This document shows positions 21,927 to 32,442 of a DNA stretch of 64,000 nt, one piece after another. Origin of the DNA: Spraguea lophii (lineage: Eukaryota > Microsporidia > Spragueidae); the NCBI GenBank assembly GCA_001887945.1, contig LDOQ01000051.1, positions 1 through 64,000 of the forward strand, read 5' to 3'. The notes beneath the pieces are model-generated. The model worked only from the letters and a program-made list of their open reading frames with translations, was not told the DNA's origin and ran no database searches. Within the stretch, counting starts at the first letter, position 1, and the number at the start of each line of letters is the position of its first letter. A program made the position numbers and the translations under genes.

Positions 21927-24900
21927 TTACACCCACTCTTTATCAAATCTTATAGAAAATATTATATCTCTATAATTTATTTCTATATCTTTTAATATTT
22001 TAATATCTTCGATTATATTATACATCTCCTCTTTGTTCATATTTATATTATCAATATTATTATCAATATTCTTATTCTTATTATCCTTCTTATTATCTTT
22101 ATCATAATTAAAATATTCTTTAATGTTATCTAATATATTATCTATTAGATAATAAAACATTCTATCTCGTATATCTAAATTCTTATAAATATTTATAAAT
22201 CTATTAAGATTATTAATATTACTTATATTTATATTATTAAGTTTTATATTCTCCATTGTAGTATAATTAATAGTTTTATTATTATTATCAGTATTAGTGG
22301 TAGTAGTGGTGGTAATATCTATATTTTTATTGTTATTGTTAGTATCAATAGAAGTATTATTAATATCCTTATTATCTATACCTTTATTACTATTATTATT
22401 ATCATTACTATCTTTAGTATCTATATTATACATAATCTTAGATTTTAATTTTAAAGAAACATCATAGAATAAACTCTTAGTATTAGAATCTAAATTATTA
22501 ATATAACTTATAAACATTCTTTTAAAATAATCTCTATAGTATTTTATATTATTATCTGTATCATTTATATTATTTATATCTTTAATATTATTATTTATGT
22601 GTATTATACCTTTGCTAATACATATTAATAATAGAACATAATATTTTATATTGGTAATATTTATATTACCTGTAAGAATAAAATATATAACACTGTTAGT
22701 AATATTAGTATATTCTAATAAATATTCTATTATATTCTTATTATTACTATTCTTATTATTATTGATATGATTATCTTTATAATGTTTAATATTACTATCA
22801 TTCATATTTCTATTATCACACTTATCTCTATTACTCTTAATATGATTATCATAATACCTAATGATATTATAAATATATCTTTCTAATAATAACATAGAAG
22901 CTGTATTACTTATAATTATAATTATTTTATAAGCTTCTATCTTTATACTGTCTATATATTCTATTATTATTTTTATTATCCTATCTTTATCATAATTAGA
23001 TACTTTACTGTATATCATACTAAGATAGTATATATAACTATATGTATATTTATTATTATTATTAATAGTATTATTAATAATGGTAATATCATTATCTTCT
23101 ATATTTTTATTAGTAGTAATATTATTATCATAATTATAATATTCTATGTCTATAGGATTTATAATATGTTTAATGTAATAATAATTATTATTTATCTTTA
23201 TATCTTCTATATTATTTATTTTATATTTACTGAGTATCATTATTATTTTATTTATTATAAATATATTATTATTGTTTATTATATAATATATTAATTCTTT
23301 TATAATCTTATTATTTATTATATTGATATTGTTAGTGGTAATGTTAGTGTTAGTATTATTGATATTATTTATTGTATTATTTTCTATTTCCTTATTACCA
23401 CTATTATCTTTATTGTTTTTATCATCATCATTATTAAGTTTATTATTATTCCTATTGAAATAATTAATTATAAGATCAATATCTATTTTTATTAAGTTTA
23501 TTATTTTATCTTCTGTTATATTAATATTATAGAATTTAAAATAAAATAATAATTTATCTTTTATATTCATATTCTTAATAATAGTGGTATTATTAGTATC
23601 TCTTTTATTATCTATAATATTATTATTATCTTTATTGTTAATGTATGTGGTTATTGTATTATTTATATCTTCTATCTCTTTAATATTTAATATTATATTA
23701 TATCTTTTATAATATTCTATCATACTTATATTATTATCTTTAATATAAATATACATTAATATATTATTATTAATATTTATATGATTAAATATTCTTATGT
23801 ATTCTTCTTTATTATCTGTTAATAAACCATTTATCATATTCTTTAATATTTTTATATAAAATATTGTTATATCGTTAGTAATAATATTATTTATATTGTT
23901 TGTATTACCATTATCATTGTTTATCTCTTTGTTACTCATATTATCACTTACCTCTTTATTATCTATGTTGTTATAAATTATAAATTTATGTATTTCAGTA
24001 AATAAATTAATAGCCATATGTCTTATTGCATCATTTTTATCTAATACCCTATCTTCTAATCCGTTGATATTAAATATTATATTTATATTATATTCTTTAT
24101 TATTATCTTTATTGTTATAAGAATAAATATAATTATATAATATTTGTAATGCTATTGCTCTTCTTTTAGAATTATTATCTTTTATATTCTCTTCTATTAT
24201 TTCTTTCTTTATTTTACATTCATTTATATCTTTGTTATCCATAGTATCTTTATTGGTACTGATACTATCTATTGTTATTATATCATCCATATATTTATTA
24301 CTATCTGTAGTTTCTCTATCATTTATATTACTACATACACATTCTATAATATTATCAATATTCTGTAATATTCTATCTCTTCTATTAGTACTATTATTAT
24401 ATATTTCTCTATATGTTATACAATCTATATTGAATACTAAATATTCTTTTTCTTTTATATCTTTTATATTTATTAATGATATTATCTTTTTATAATTAAT
24501 AATATTATTGTTAATAGTGGTAGTAGTATTATCTTTATTGTAAATAGTAATAATATTATTCTTACCATTTAGATTGTCATCTTTATTATAACTATTATCA
24601 TTCTTATTATAAATATTATTATTCTTATGCAAATATTTTAGAAATAATAATATTTCTTTGTTATATTTATTTATTATCTCTTTAATTATTTTTATATTTC
24701 TATTCTTTTGTAAATATAATTCTATAGAATATAATAAAATACTTATAAGATTATATTCTTTACTCTTAAAATGATATCTTAATATGTTTATCTTATCATT
24801 ATAATTTTTATTATTATAATTAGATGTTAAATATTCTATTATGATAGAATATATTTTTATCATATAAAAGTTATTATCTTTATTGTTATTAGTAATAACA

Positions 24901-25592
24901 TTAGTAATTATGTTATTGTTATCTTTATCCCTACTATTAATATTTATGTTATCATTACATTCATCCATATCATTGTTATCACTATCTTTACCATTATTTT
25001 TATTAATTATTTTTATAAAATGAATAATATCTTTATTTCTAAACAATAAAAATATTTTATGTATTAATATAAAATCTATAATACTACTTATATTTATAAT
25101 ATTATTTTCTTTGGGAATATTATATTCATTGTTATATAATTCTGATATTAATTTTATTATTATAATAATATATTTCTGATTTAAGGGTTTATTCGTTATA
25201 CGTATACAATGTAATGAAGATATGAGAATTATATCTTTTATGTTATTATATTGTTTATAATTATTTAAGTATTCTTTTATTGTATTTATATCTTTTGTTA
25301 TATTCGTATTTTTATTTGTGTTGGATAATTTGTTGTATATTTTCATTATATTATTATATTCTGATGTATTGTTGTTATCTTTTGTTGTAATATTATTTTT
25401 TATAGGATTATTCATTTCCTTTGTTTCATAATTTATTTTATACTTGTGATTTTCATTTATTTCATGGTTATTTTTCTTTTCCTTTGTTTCTGATTTTATC
25501 TTGTCATTATCTGTAATCTCTGTAATTGTATTGTTTGTTTTGTTATTTTCCTTACTAGATTCTATATGTGTGGTCTTTCTTCTTTTAGACAT
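21927..25592 (-). CDS. Large Asn-rich helical protein, possibly HEAT-repeat (condensin-like?)
   Basis: 1221 aa without interruption, preceded by CCCC-A-ATG. The N-terminus is basic (MSKRRKTTHI...). Most of the protein alternates hydrophobic helices with Asn/Asp/Lys low-complexity inserts. One stretch near residues 500-540 (ALQILYNYIY ... GLEDRVLDKNDAIRHMAINLF) has the D-x-VR-type pattern of HEAT repeats seen in condensin and cohesin regulators. Length and layout would fit a condensin HEAT subunit, but the inserts prevent a firm family call. No membrane segment or catalytic motif is visible. A profile-profile search with the low-complexity segments masked would be decisive. Confidence 0.6.
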   Translation of the reverse strand: MSKRRKTTHIESSKENNKTNNTITEITDNDKIKSETKEKKNNHEINENHKYKINYETKEMNNPIKNNITTKDNNNTSEYNNIMKIYNKLSNTNKNTNITKDINTIKEYLNNYKQYNNIKDIILISSLHCIRITNKPLNQKYIIIIIKLISELYNNEYNIPKENNIINISSIIDFILIHKIFLLFRNKDIIHFIKIINKNNGKDSDNNDMDECNDNININSRDKDNNNIITNVITNNNKDNNFYMIKIYSIIIEYLTSNYNNKNYNDKINILRYHFKSKEYNLISILLYSIELYLQKNRNIKIIKEIINKYNKEILLFLKYLHKNNNIYNKNDNSYNKDDNLNGKNNIITIYNKDNTTTTINNNIINYKKIISLINIKDIKEKEYLVFNIDCITYREIYNNSTNRRDRILQNIDNIIECVCSNINDRETTDSNKYMDDIITIDSISTNKDTMDNKDINECKIKKEIIEENIKDNNSKRRAIALQILYNYIYSYNNKDNNKEYNINIIFNINGLEDRVLDKNDAIRHMAINLFTEIHKFIIYNNIDNKEVSDNMSNKEINNDNGNTNNINNIITNDITIFYIKILKNMINGLLTDNKEEYIRIFNHININNNILMYIYIKDNNISMIEYYKRYNIILNIKEIEDINNTITTYINNKDNNNIIDNKRDTNNTTIIKNMNIKDKLLFYFKFYNINITEDKIINLIKIDIDLIINYFNRNNNKLNNDDDKNNKDNSGNKEIENNTINNINNTNTNITTNNINIINNKIIKELIYYIINNNNIFIINKIIMILSKYKINNIEDIKINNNYYYIKHIINPIDIEYYNYDNNITTNKNIEDNDITIINNTINNNNKYTYSYIYYLSMIYSKVSNYDKDRIIKIIIEYIDSIKIEAYKIIIIISNTASMLLLERYIYNIIRYYDNHIKSNRDKCDNRNMNDSNIKHYKDNHINNNKNSNNKNIIEYLLEYTNITNSVIYFILTGNINITNIKYYVLLLICISKGIIHINNNIKDINNINDTDNNIKYYRDYFKRMFISYINNLDSNTKSLFYDVSLKLKSKIMYNIDTKDSNDNNNSNKGIDNKDINNTSIDTNNNNKNIDITTTTTTNTDNNNKTINYTTMENIKLNNINISNINNLNRFINIYKNLDIRDRMFYYLIDNILDNIKEYFNYDKDNKKDNKNKNIDNNIDNINMNKEEMYNIIEDIKILKDIEINYRDIIFSIRFDKEWV

Positions 25593-25759
25593 TGGGGTAA
25601 AAGAAAGGTTTTGTATTATGCATGAAATAAGAAAAAATAAACAAATTATAGATAAAATATGACATAAACAAACAAATTATGCATAATTAAATAAATATCA
25701 TATTTAAGCGATTCATTTTAATTATAAAAATTATTTATAAGAGATATTTCAAAAAAATA

Positions 25760-26125
25760 ATAAGATGAAAGAGAAACTTGTTAAGTGGTTGTGGGTTGGG
25801 TAACATAACTTTAAATATATATATACAACGGTCCCACTACTAAATTAAAGTAGTGTGTAGGTGGTATAATTACAATCCTTATATTAATTCGTGTCACAAT
25901 AATAATAACCAAGAATGAAGTTATTAATCTTGAATAATTTGAGATGATAGGATCAGATACGCCTATGTAAAAATCTTAATCCTTTAGAATATAAGGTAAG
26001 ATAAGATTAATATATACTTACAGCGAAAACGCTTAGTACAAGTTTAAATATATTTCAAAAATCTAATATCATAAATCACAATAAGTCACAATCCGCCAGA
26101 AAACTTCTACTAATGAAAATTTAGA
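25760..26125 (+). repeat. SINE copy, AT-drifted, lacking a clear head
   Basis: Aligns along its length with the reference copy: AACTTGTTAAGTGGTTGTGG, CCCACTACTAAATTAAAGTAG, AATATAAGGTAAGATAAG, TTAGTACAAGTTTAAAT, CAATCCGCCAGAAAACTT. It fills the gap between the start of the 1221-aa gene and the end of the WD40 gene. Confidence 0.8.
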
Positions 26126-26182
26126 TAAAAAAATAAGATCGAAAGTGATTATTTTAAAAATAATAATTTTTAAAAAAGATAT

Positions 26183-27907
26183 TTATTTCATCATTCTTAT
26201 ATCCAGAACCACAATATTATCATTTTCTACTGCAACTGCTATTTTATTAGCACCATTACTTTTTACATCGTATACTGCACCTCTAGCATTATATTTACCA
26301 ACCAATCCATATCTACTATCCCATAATCTTACTGTTCTATCTAAAGATCCAGATATTATAAGAGAATAATCATTAGAATAAGAAACAGAATAAACACTAT
26401 TATCATGATAAAATAAATTTCTATGATTGATAATATCTTTGGTAATATCTTTGTTTTTCGCATAGGTAATATGTGAGTTATCATAATCTTCTATTGACCA
26501 TAATCTTACAGTATTATCCGAACTGCCTGATATTATATGATCTTTCGTTGTTTCTAAACAGAGTACTTTATTGTTGTGGTTAAATACACATTCTTTTTTA
26601 GCTCTTATAATAGTTTTAGAATTATTATATTTTTTATCTTTAATTTCTTTTTTATTTTCTTCCTCTTTACTGTTATCTACTTTTTCATTTTCTTCATAAA
26701 TTAATTTTGTTGCCACTACTGTTCCATCATCTGAACATGATATTAAATATTTATTATCATTTTCATATAATTTTATACAATTAACATCATTTTTATGATA
26801 TTTTAAAAGTTCGGATTTTTTATTTTCTATATTTGTTATTGCTATTGTTCTATCAGCTGAACAACTGGCTATATAATTATGTGATAACCATTCTATATCA
26901 TACACAGATGCATTATGTACTGGAAATACCGTATTCAATTTTTTATTTTTATCTTTTTTAGGTTTATTATTCTCTCCTTTTGTTTTTATAATATCATCAA
27001 TATTTTTCATATTTATTATGGATATCTTACCATCGTATGATCCACAAGCATATTTACCATCTCTGTTTTTTATAGAAAATATAGGGCCTTCGTGATATTT
27101 ATATTCTTTTATAATATCTAAATTATTATTTAGAAAAAATAGTTCTCCTGCATAACATCCTACTGCTAATAAATTTTTATTTTGATATGAAGGCATCATT
27201 CCTTTTCCTATAATTTCATCATCATTGGATATAGATGTTATTTCTCTTCCTATATTTCTTTCAATTGTATTTTTATTTTCATCCAATTTATACACCATAC
27301 CATTTGATGCTCCTAATATCAAATTATTGGGTTTTACTTCTGTTTTTATTTTCTTACCAATATTAGCTTGTTCTTTGTTAGAAATTATATTATTTTCTCT
27401 ATCTTCATTTTGCTCTTTTATAAAATTATTTTCTTCTTCATTATGCTGTTCTATGGATTCGCCATCATTATTTTTATCAGGTGTAATATTTTCTTCTTTT
27501 TCCTCATTTTCTTTTATATCATCTACTGCATCTCTGTTGTATGATAATAACACTGTATTACTTTTTACATCTATTTTCTCTTCTTTTATTTCTATAGGTT
27601 TGATATCACAATTATGTTCTTCAGAAATAGAAAACCTATTATTACAAGATTTTTCTATATGATGTTCTATATACAAATACTGTACACCCTTTGTTATTAC
27701 ATCTTTTAATGTTGCTATATAATTGTTAGTAGGTCTATCTTTATTATCGTAATTACATTGTTCATTATTATTTATGTTTGTTAAATATTTACTGTGTAAT
27801 TCAGATTTTGATTCATTTTTAAATGTGTAATAACTATGGCAATATCCTTCACTTGACAGATATTCAAGTATCAGATTATTAATTTCTTCAGATGTTATAA
27901 CTATCAT
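26183..27907 (-). CDS. LisH-WD40 protein of the TBL1/Sif2 type
   Basis: 574 aa from the ATG at 27907, which follows CCCCTTT. Residues 4-35 (TSEEINNLILEYLSSEGYCHSYYTF) form a LisH motif of the kind at the start of TBL1. An acidic Glu/Asn linker follows (about 110-190). The rest is a WD40 propeller: for example YDIEWLSHNYIASCSADRTI, VNCIKLY...LISCSDDGTVV, IISGSSDNTVRLWSIED, IISGSLDRTVRLWDSRYG, ending in IAVAVENDNIVVLDIR, which is close to the TBL1 C-terminus. TBL1 and yeast Sif2 are scaffolds of histone-deacetylase repressor complexes (NCoR/SMRT, Set3C), so a nuclear co-repressor role is inferred. The in-frame ATG further upstream (27985) is rejected because of the motif and the LisH start. Confidence 0.8.
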   Translation of the reverse strand: MIVITSEEINNLILEYLSSEGYCHSYYTFKNESKSELHSKYLTNINNNEQCNYDNKDRPTNNYIATLKDVITKGVQYLYIEHHIEKSCNNRFSISEEHNCDIKPIEIKEEKIDVKSNTVLLSYNRDAVDDIKENEEKEENITPDKNNDGESIEQHNEEENNFIKEQNEDRENNIISNKEQANIGKKIKTEVKPNNLILGASNGMVYKLDENKNTIERNIGREITSISNDDEIIGKGMMPSYQNKNLLAVGCYAGELFFLNNNLDIIKEYKYHEGPIFSIKNRDGKYACGSYDGKISIINMKNIDDIIKTKGENNKPKKDKNKKLNTVFPVHNASVYDIEWLSHNYIASCSADRTIAITNIENKKSELLKYHKNDVNCIKLYENDNKYLISCSDDGTVVATKLIYEENEKVDNSKEEENKKEIKDKKYNNSKTIIRAKKECVFNHNNKVLCLETTKDHIISGSSDNTVRLWSIEDYDNSHITYAKNKDITKDIINHRNLFYHDNSVYSVSYSNDYSLIISGSLDRTVRLWDSRYGLVGKYNARGAVYDVKSNGANKIAVAVENDNIVVLDIRMMK

Positions 27908-27910
27908 AAA

Positions 27911-27914
27911 GGGG
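27911..27914 (-). promoter_or_regulatory. CCCC start-site motif of the WD40 gene
   Basis: On the coding strand this reads CCCC-TTT-ATG. It decides between ATG 27907 and ATG 27985. Confidence 0.7.
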
Positions 27915-28124
27915 TTGGTGTTTAGATAAAAATAATATAGGGATTCAATAGATATTCTAATAAAGTAAATATTTATAGGAGACAATAATATTATAAAATA
28001 TTATGAATACGTTTATTCTTTTTATCTTTTGCATAAAAATTATTATGTAAAATAATTATTGATTTATCATAAAAAATTTTAAGGATAATTTTTCTAGCAA
28101 AGGAGTGTTATATTTTTTATTATT

Positions 28125-28300
28125 TTTTAATGAAACTTTTATTCGTAGAAGTTTTCTGACCAATTACAATCTATCGTAATTTACGATATTAGATTTTAGA
28201 GATATATTAAACTGTATTAACTGTTTTCACTATATATATGCATTAACCTCACCTTATACTGTATTTCATAATGTATCAATTTTTTTATTCTAACTTATAA
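28125..28300 (-). repeat. SINE copy, 3' half
   Basis: Plus-strand text GAAACTTTTATTCGTAGAAG, CTGACCAATTACAATCTATCG, ACTGTATTAACTGTTTTCAC, ATGCATTAACCTCACCTTAT matches the reverse complement of the SINE 3' half. The 5' half and head are missing. It lies between two divergent gene starts (WD40 and Hop2). Confidence 0.75.
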
Positions 28301-28582
28301 AAGTTATTTATGTGCATTATGCAATAAAGGAAATAATAATTTAAAATATAAGTTAATATTTTTAAATTAAATATTATAAATAATCTAAAATATAATAATT
28401 TAAAAGATAAGTTAATGTATATATGATAATGTTATTAAGTAGAATATATTTATTTTTTATAAAAAATCCAATAAAACTCAATAATAATAAAACAACTATT
28501 CTCTTCTCTATCAGAAAAGAAAGCTGGTAAATATTTTTATTTTATTATTTCAATTGAAAATAATAAATGTAAAAACACTCCC

Positions 28583-29365
28583 ATGTCAACTAAGAAAAAA
28601 TCCAAGACAACAAAACCCTCAAAATCCAATACAAATAAAAAGAATGAAACTACTGAAGAATTACACACACAAGAATACGCTGATTCTAATATATCTGATG
28701 ACGAAAATGAATCAGTAGAAAATATAAAAATCAGAAAAACACCTAGTAAATCTTCCAAACAATCTAAATCTTCTGCTGATATTAATATTTTAAAAACATA
28801 CATTCAATCATCTATACGTCCATTAGGCACAACAGAATTAACAAATATTTTTGGTAAAACATTCGGTAAAAAACAATTAAAAGAATCTCTTGATAAATTG
28901 GTGAATAATGGTGATATCATAATTAAAATGTATAAAAAATCATGTATATATTTTAGAAAGATACAAGATACGGATGAAGAAACAAAAAAAGAATATGAAG
29001 AAATACGTAATACAATAATAGAAAAAACTAAAATAAAACAACAATTAAATAATAAATTAAATAATATTCTTAATACGTTGGATGATAAGGAGGCAGAAGA
29101 AAAAATAGAAAAATTAAAAATAGAAGTTAGTAATTTAGAAGAAGAATTAAATAAAGAAATAGAAGAAAATAAAGAAATGGTAGATACAAATGAGGATGAT
29201 CCGGATAAAATAATGAAAGAATATAAATATTTAACTAATTTATTTAAAGAAAGAAAAAGAAAATTAAAAGAGATGGTAGATACATTGACAGAAGGATTGG
29301 ATATAAAGGCCAAACAGTTTAAAGAAGATGCAGATATAGATGAAGAATATAAAGACCTGATATAA
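28583..29365 (+). CDS. Hop2 / PSMC3IP-like meiotic homologous-pairing protein
   Basis: 260 aa. After a Lys/Ser/Thr-rich tail of about 65 residues, residues 68-130 (INILKTYIQSSIRPLGTTELTNIFGKTFGKKQLKESLDKLVNNGDIIIKMYKKSCIYF, split here as one winged helix) match the TBPIP/Hop2 DNA-binding domain, followed by a long Lys/Glu coiled coil (135-250) as in Hop2. Hop2 works with Mnd1 to promote Dmc1/Rad51 strand invasion in meiosis, so the gene suggests a retained meiotic recombination machinery. CCC directly precedes the ATG. Human and yeast Hop2 are about 217 aa; the extra length is the N-terminal tail. Confidence 0.85.
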   Translation: MSTKKKSKTTKPSKSNTNKKNETTEELHTQEYADSNISDDENESVENIKIRKTPSKSSKQSKSSADINILKTYIQSSIRPLGTTELTNIFGKTFGKKQLKESLDKLVNNGDIIIKMYKKSCIYFRKIQDTDEETKKEYEEIRNTIIEKTKIKQQLNNKLNNILNTLDDKEAEEKIEKLKIEVSNLEEELNKEIEENKEMVDTNEDDPDKIMKEYKYLTNLFKERKRKLKEMVDTLTEGLDIKAKQFKEDADIDEEYKDLI

Positions 29366-29822
29366 TATTTTTACATAAATTTTATATTTTTTAAAAGATG
29401 ATAATAAAATCCTATTAATATTTTATTATAAGTTTATTTTTATTATAAGTTTATTTTTATTTTTTGAAAAATTTTCCGAACAAAAGACTCGAACCAACAG
29501 ACTTGGAATTTGGTTATCATCCCAAAACCACCGGACCAAGCGGACTTATTATTTTATATTTATTTAAAGCATTACCGTCTTTTATAAAAATAAAATTCAT
29601 AACCTATATATATTATATTTATTTATTTAAACTGTTAAAGATATAAAAATACATATTATAAGAATAACAAATATAATAATAATGATTATAACATTAAAAA
29701 TAAATAAAATTAGTTAAAATATTTGTAAGTTTTCTAATATTACACCAAATAAAGATAATATTATAAAATAATTATTATAAAAAATTCAATTTAACAAATA
29801 TTTTTACTTCACTAAAATCTTC
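29366..29822. other. Intergenic with a SINE head remnant
   Basis: AT-rich. A duplicated unit TTATTATAAGTTTATTTTTA occurs at about 29422-29460. The only other feature seen is the head remnant listed separately. Confidence 0.5.
29465..29552 (-). repeat. Isolated SINE tRNA-like head
   Basis: On the minus strand an A-box-like TTGGTCCGGTGG and a B-box-like TTGGTTCGAGTC occur at tRNA spacing, with GATAACCAAATTCCAAG between them as in the SINE head. The SINE body is absent and the acceptor ends do not pair, so a functional tRNA gene is unlikely. Confidence 0.55.
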
Positions 29823-30101
29823 TCATTTAATTTTCATATCCAACAACTTTTCAATCTTCCCTATTATTTTATCATCTAATTCTACACCACCTGCTTCTAT
29901 TTCTTTAATTTTAGATATTGGTTTATTAAGTAATGAAGCAAATTCCTTTTGATTAATATTTTTATTTTCTCTAGCAACTACTATCTTCTTTGCTATCCTC
30001 TTATCCAATACAATCTTGTTAGATTGTTCTGATGTTGGTTGCTTAGGTATATATCCACTCTTTTTAACTATTATAGGTTTATCATTGTAATTTGGTAACA
30101 T
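29823..30101 (-). CDS. MBF1-like transcriptional coactivator
   Basis: 92 aa, shorter than the usual 140-150. The first 30 residues are a short flexible part (KKSGYIPKQPTSEQSNKIVLDKRI). Residues about 33-92 form an HTH of the cro/XRE type: ARENKNINQKEFASLLNKPISKIKEIEAGGVELDDKIIGKIEKLLDMKI, cited here as two motifs, ARENKNINQKEFASLLN and IKEIEAG. Together these match multiprotein bridging factor 1, which links bZIP activators to TBP. The start is preceded by CCCTT-ATG. The N-terminal MBF1 domain is largely lost. Confidence 0.85.
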   Translation of the reverse strand: MLPNYNDKPIIVKKSGYIPKQPTSEQSNKIVLDKRIAKKIVVARENKNINQKEFASLLNKPISKIKEIEAGGVELDDKIIGKIEKLLDMKIK

Positions 30102-31000
30102 AAGGGTAAATTAAGATCTTTTTATTAAAAAGATTAAGGGTTTAAAGAGGTATGGGATAACAGCCGTCATATATTTGGAAATATATTATAGGTAAAAATA
30201 TGTTAATAGAGTGTTATTATATATTTGTATTCTGTTGTATTATTAGATTAAAATAATGTTTCCTGACCTTATAAACAATCTTATACTAAATAGTAACCTA
30301 TTCAATGTTATATTATGAAAGAAATATGAAACTATATAAAAGCTAAGAATTTAATAAAATGTTCAATGTACTCAAAATACTATATTCTTGAATATATTAT
30401 AAGATTGAAACAATAAATATATTATAATATTCTTAGGTTTTATATAATTTCATACTTTTACAAACCAAAAAATAACAGATTTCTGTAGACAATAGAGTTA
30501 AAAACTTCTATAAATAAAAGTTTCATTTAAAAAAGAGATTAATATTACACGTATATTAAATATAAAGTATAATAATTCAATTGATATGATATTAAATACA
30601 ACATGATTATAATATTATTGTTGTACACTAATATGAAACAAGTATCTATTATTACTATTTTTATTATTGTAATGATATAATAATAAATATTATCGTAATC
30701 TTCAACTAAATTATTAATATTATTGTATTCTACGCATGGTTATTAACAATAAATTAATTAAAGAGGTAAATTATTATGATAATTATATTTCTATAATTTA
30801 TAGAATTAATAAATATATTATACAATGGATAAATAAAGATCGAAGAACTTAAATTATAATATTTACAATTAAAATAATATTTATAATATAAATATACAAT
30901 TGTACTATAAATATATTTTTATTTTTATATTATTATGATAATAAGTTCTTGTAATAGAAATAAAAATATAATTTCAATAAAAATTTTATATTATCTACCG
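30102..31000. other. Intergenic AT-rich DNA
   Basis: About 900 bp. A short stretch ending at 30530 (ACTTCTATAAATAAAAGTTT) resembles the SINE 3' terminus, with a very degenerate body before it (about 30440-30535). No gene is seen. Confidence 0.45.
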
Positions 31001-31013
31001 CCCATAATATTAT

Positions 31014-31547
31014 ATGTCAGTAGCAGAAGAAAGATTGTTATCCGAACTTAAAAATATACGTAAAGATCATAAATTTTTATATTTTGCACGTCCGTTAAAA
31101 CAAATACCACTTAATGATTCTAAACATAAAAATTCTAAACAAAAAACTATTATGTCATGGATATGTGGTTTTCCTGGACCGTCAACAGAATTATATAAAA
31201 ATTCGTATTTTTATTTGAAATTGGATTTTAATGAAAGATATCCATTTTATCCACCGCGTGTAACATTCACTAGGCCTGTATATCATCCAAATGTATATAT
31301 AAATAATGGTGTGTGTTTGGATGTTATAAGCCATAAATGGAAGGCTAGTATGAATGTGATGCAGATAATAAGTGCAGTGCAACATCTTTTGGAGCAGCCT
31401 AATAGTAGTTCTCCAGCAAATACTACTGCTAATAATTTATATGTAAAATATAAAGAGAAGTATAAAAAGAAGGTTAGAGAAAATATTTTGAAAGAACATA
31501 GTATTTTTCCGTGGAGTGAGAAAAATGTATGGAAGGATTTAATATGA
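31014..31547 (+). CDS. Ubiquitin-conjugating enzyme E2
   Basis: 177 aa. The UBC fold is clear: W49 I C G F P GPSTELYKNSYF (the GP-x-T--Y-G-like strand region), YPFYPPRVTF (residues 77-86), the HPN motif at 91-93, the active-site Cys at 101 (GVCLDVI), then the W109 region and a C-terminal helix (LYVKYKEKYKKKVREN). The sequence is nearest to Ubc4/Ubc5-type E2s by its CLDV-- and W spacing, but the subclass is uncertain. It transfers ubiquitin or a related modifier to E3-bound targets. The motif CCC lies 10 bp upstream of the ATG (CCCATAATATTATATG). Confidence 0.9.
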   Translation: MSVAEERLLSELKNIRKDHKFLYFARPLKQIPLNDSKHKNSKQKTIMSWICGFPGPSTELYKNSYFYLKLDFNERYPFYPPRVTFTRPVYHPNVYINNGVCLDVISHKWKASMNVMQIISAVQHLLEQPNSSSPANTTANNLYVKYKEKYKKKVRENILKEHSIFPWSEKNVWKDLI

Positions 31548-32118
31548 TACATTTATTATATTTAAATATTTTGTTAATGAACTTTTATATTTGATACTTT
31601 AATTTATCGCGTTTTAAAATTGAATTTTGAAGATCGTATAATATTTTTATGTGTTGAATAATTTTTCTTTATATTATTTTTTTTATAAAAATATTGATAC
31701 TGTACGCACATTACGAAAATATTATCTAATTTTTAAAAAATATCTTTTCTTTATTTTTTAATCGTAGGTTTTAAATAAATTGATTTTTATTTCATAACCA
31801 ATTTCAGAACGAAACAAAAATAAATATTTCACAAAATTATTAATAAATTTTCTTCAGATTAACCAATTCTTTTTTTATATTCTGATTGTCTTTTTCCAAC
31901 AATTTGATTAAAATTCATAACTTTTTAGGTATTATATTATAAACACATATTTATGTTTTATGTTTTTATTGGTTATAATATTTTTGTACTTATCGATATT
32001 TCATACAAAATCATAGTAACAGGCGAATGAAACGCTTTATATTCCTTTAATAAAAATAAAAAATAAAATAAAAATATGCATTACATATAAAAATATAATA
32101 TAGTTTCGTCAATAAACT
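31548..32118. other. Intergenic AT-rich DNA
   Basis: Nothing recognisable. Confidence 0.5.
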
Positions 32119-32442
32119 TTAATGTTTTATGAAATCATAAAATTCGTTAATTGACATTGCTCCTTTATGAGATTGTAATATGTTATTCTGTTTATCTATG
32201 AGAAATAATGTAGGAACAACAAGCACCTCATATTTTTTTGCGGCTGGTAAATTATTTTTATCATCCATAGAAATCTCCAATAAATCCACATTTGTCTCAT
32301 TATCATATTTTTCTAATTGTTTGTTAAGTTGTTTACACGGTCCACAAAATGCCGATGTAAACTTTAAAACAATTGTATTTTCACTTTCTGCAATAGTTGC
32401 TTCAAGATTTTGTGATCCACTTATTATTTTATGATTCAGCAT
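32119..32442 (-). CDS. Thioredoxin
   Basis: 107 aa, the typical length. The redox centre is FTSAFCGPCKQL with C33 and C36 (CGPC), and the cis-proline loop is VVPTLF with P77. The beta-strand VDLLEISMDD and the C-terminal helix (MSINEFYDFIKH) complete the fold. It reduces disulfides, and could serve as electron donor for the ribonucleotide reductase encoded at 53.8 kb, although the two are not linked. The Trp usually before the CGPC is Phe here. The start follows CCCTTTAT-ATG. No targeting sequence is seen, so it is likely cytosolic. Confidence 0.92.
   Translation of the reverse strand: MLNHKIISGSQNLEATIAESENTIVLKFTSAFCGPCKQLNKQLEKYDNETNVDLLEISMDDKNNLPAAKKYEVLVVPTLFLIDKQNNILQSHKGAMSINEFYDFIKH

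Noticed and set aside
29464..29646. Apparent tRNA gene or 60-codon ORF
   Set aside because: The A- and B-box-like segments belong to a SINE head; the acceptor ends do not pair and the ORF is an antisense reading of it.
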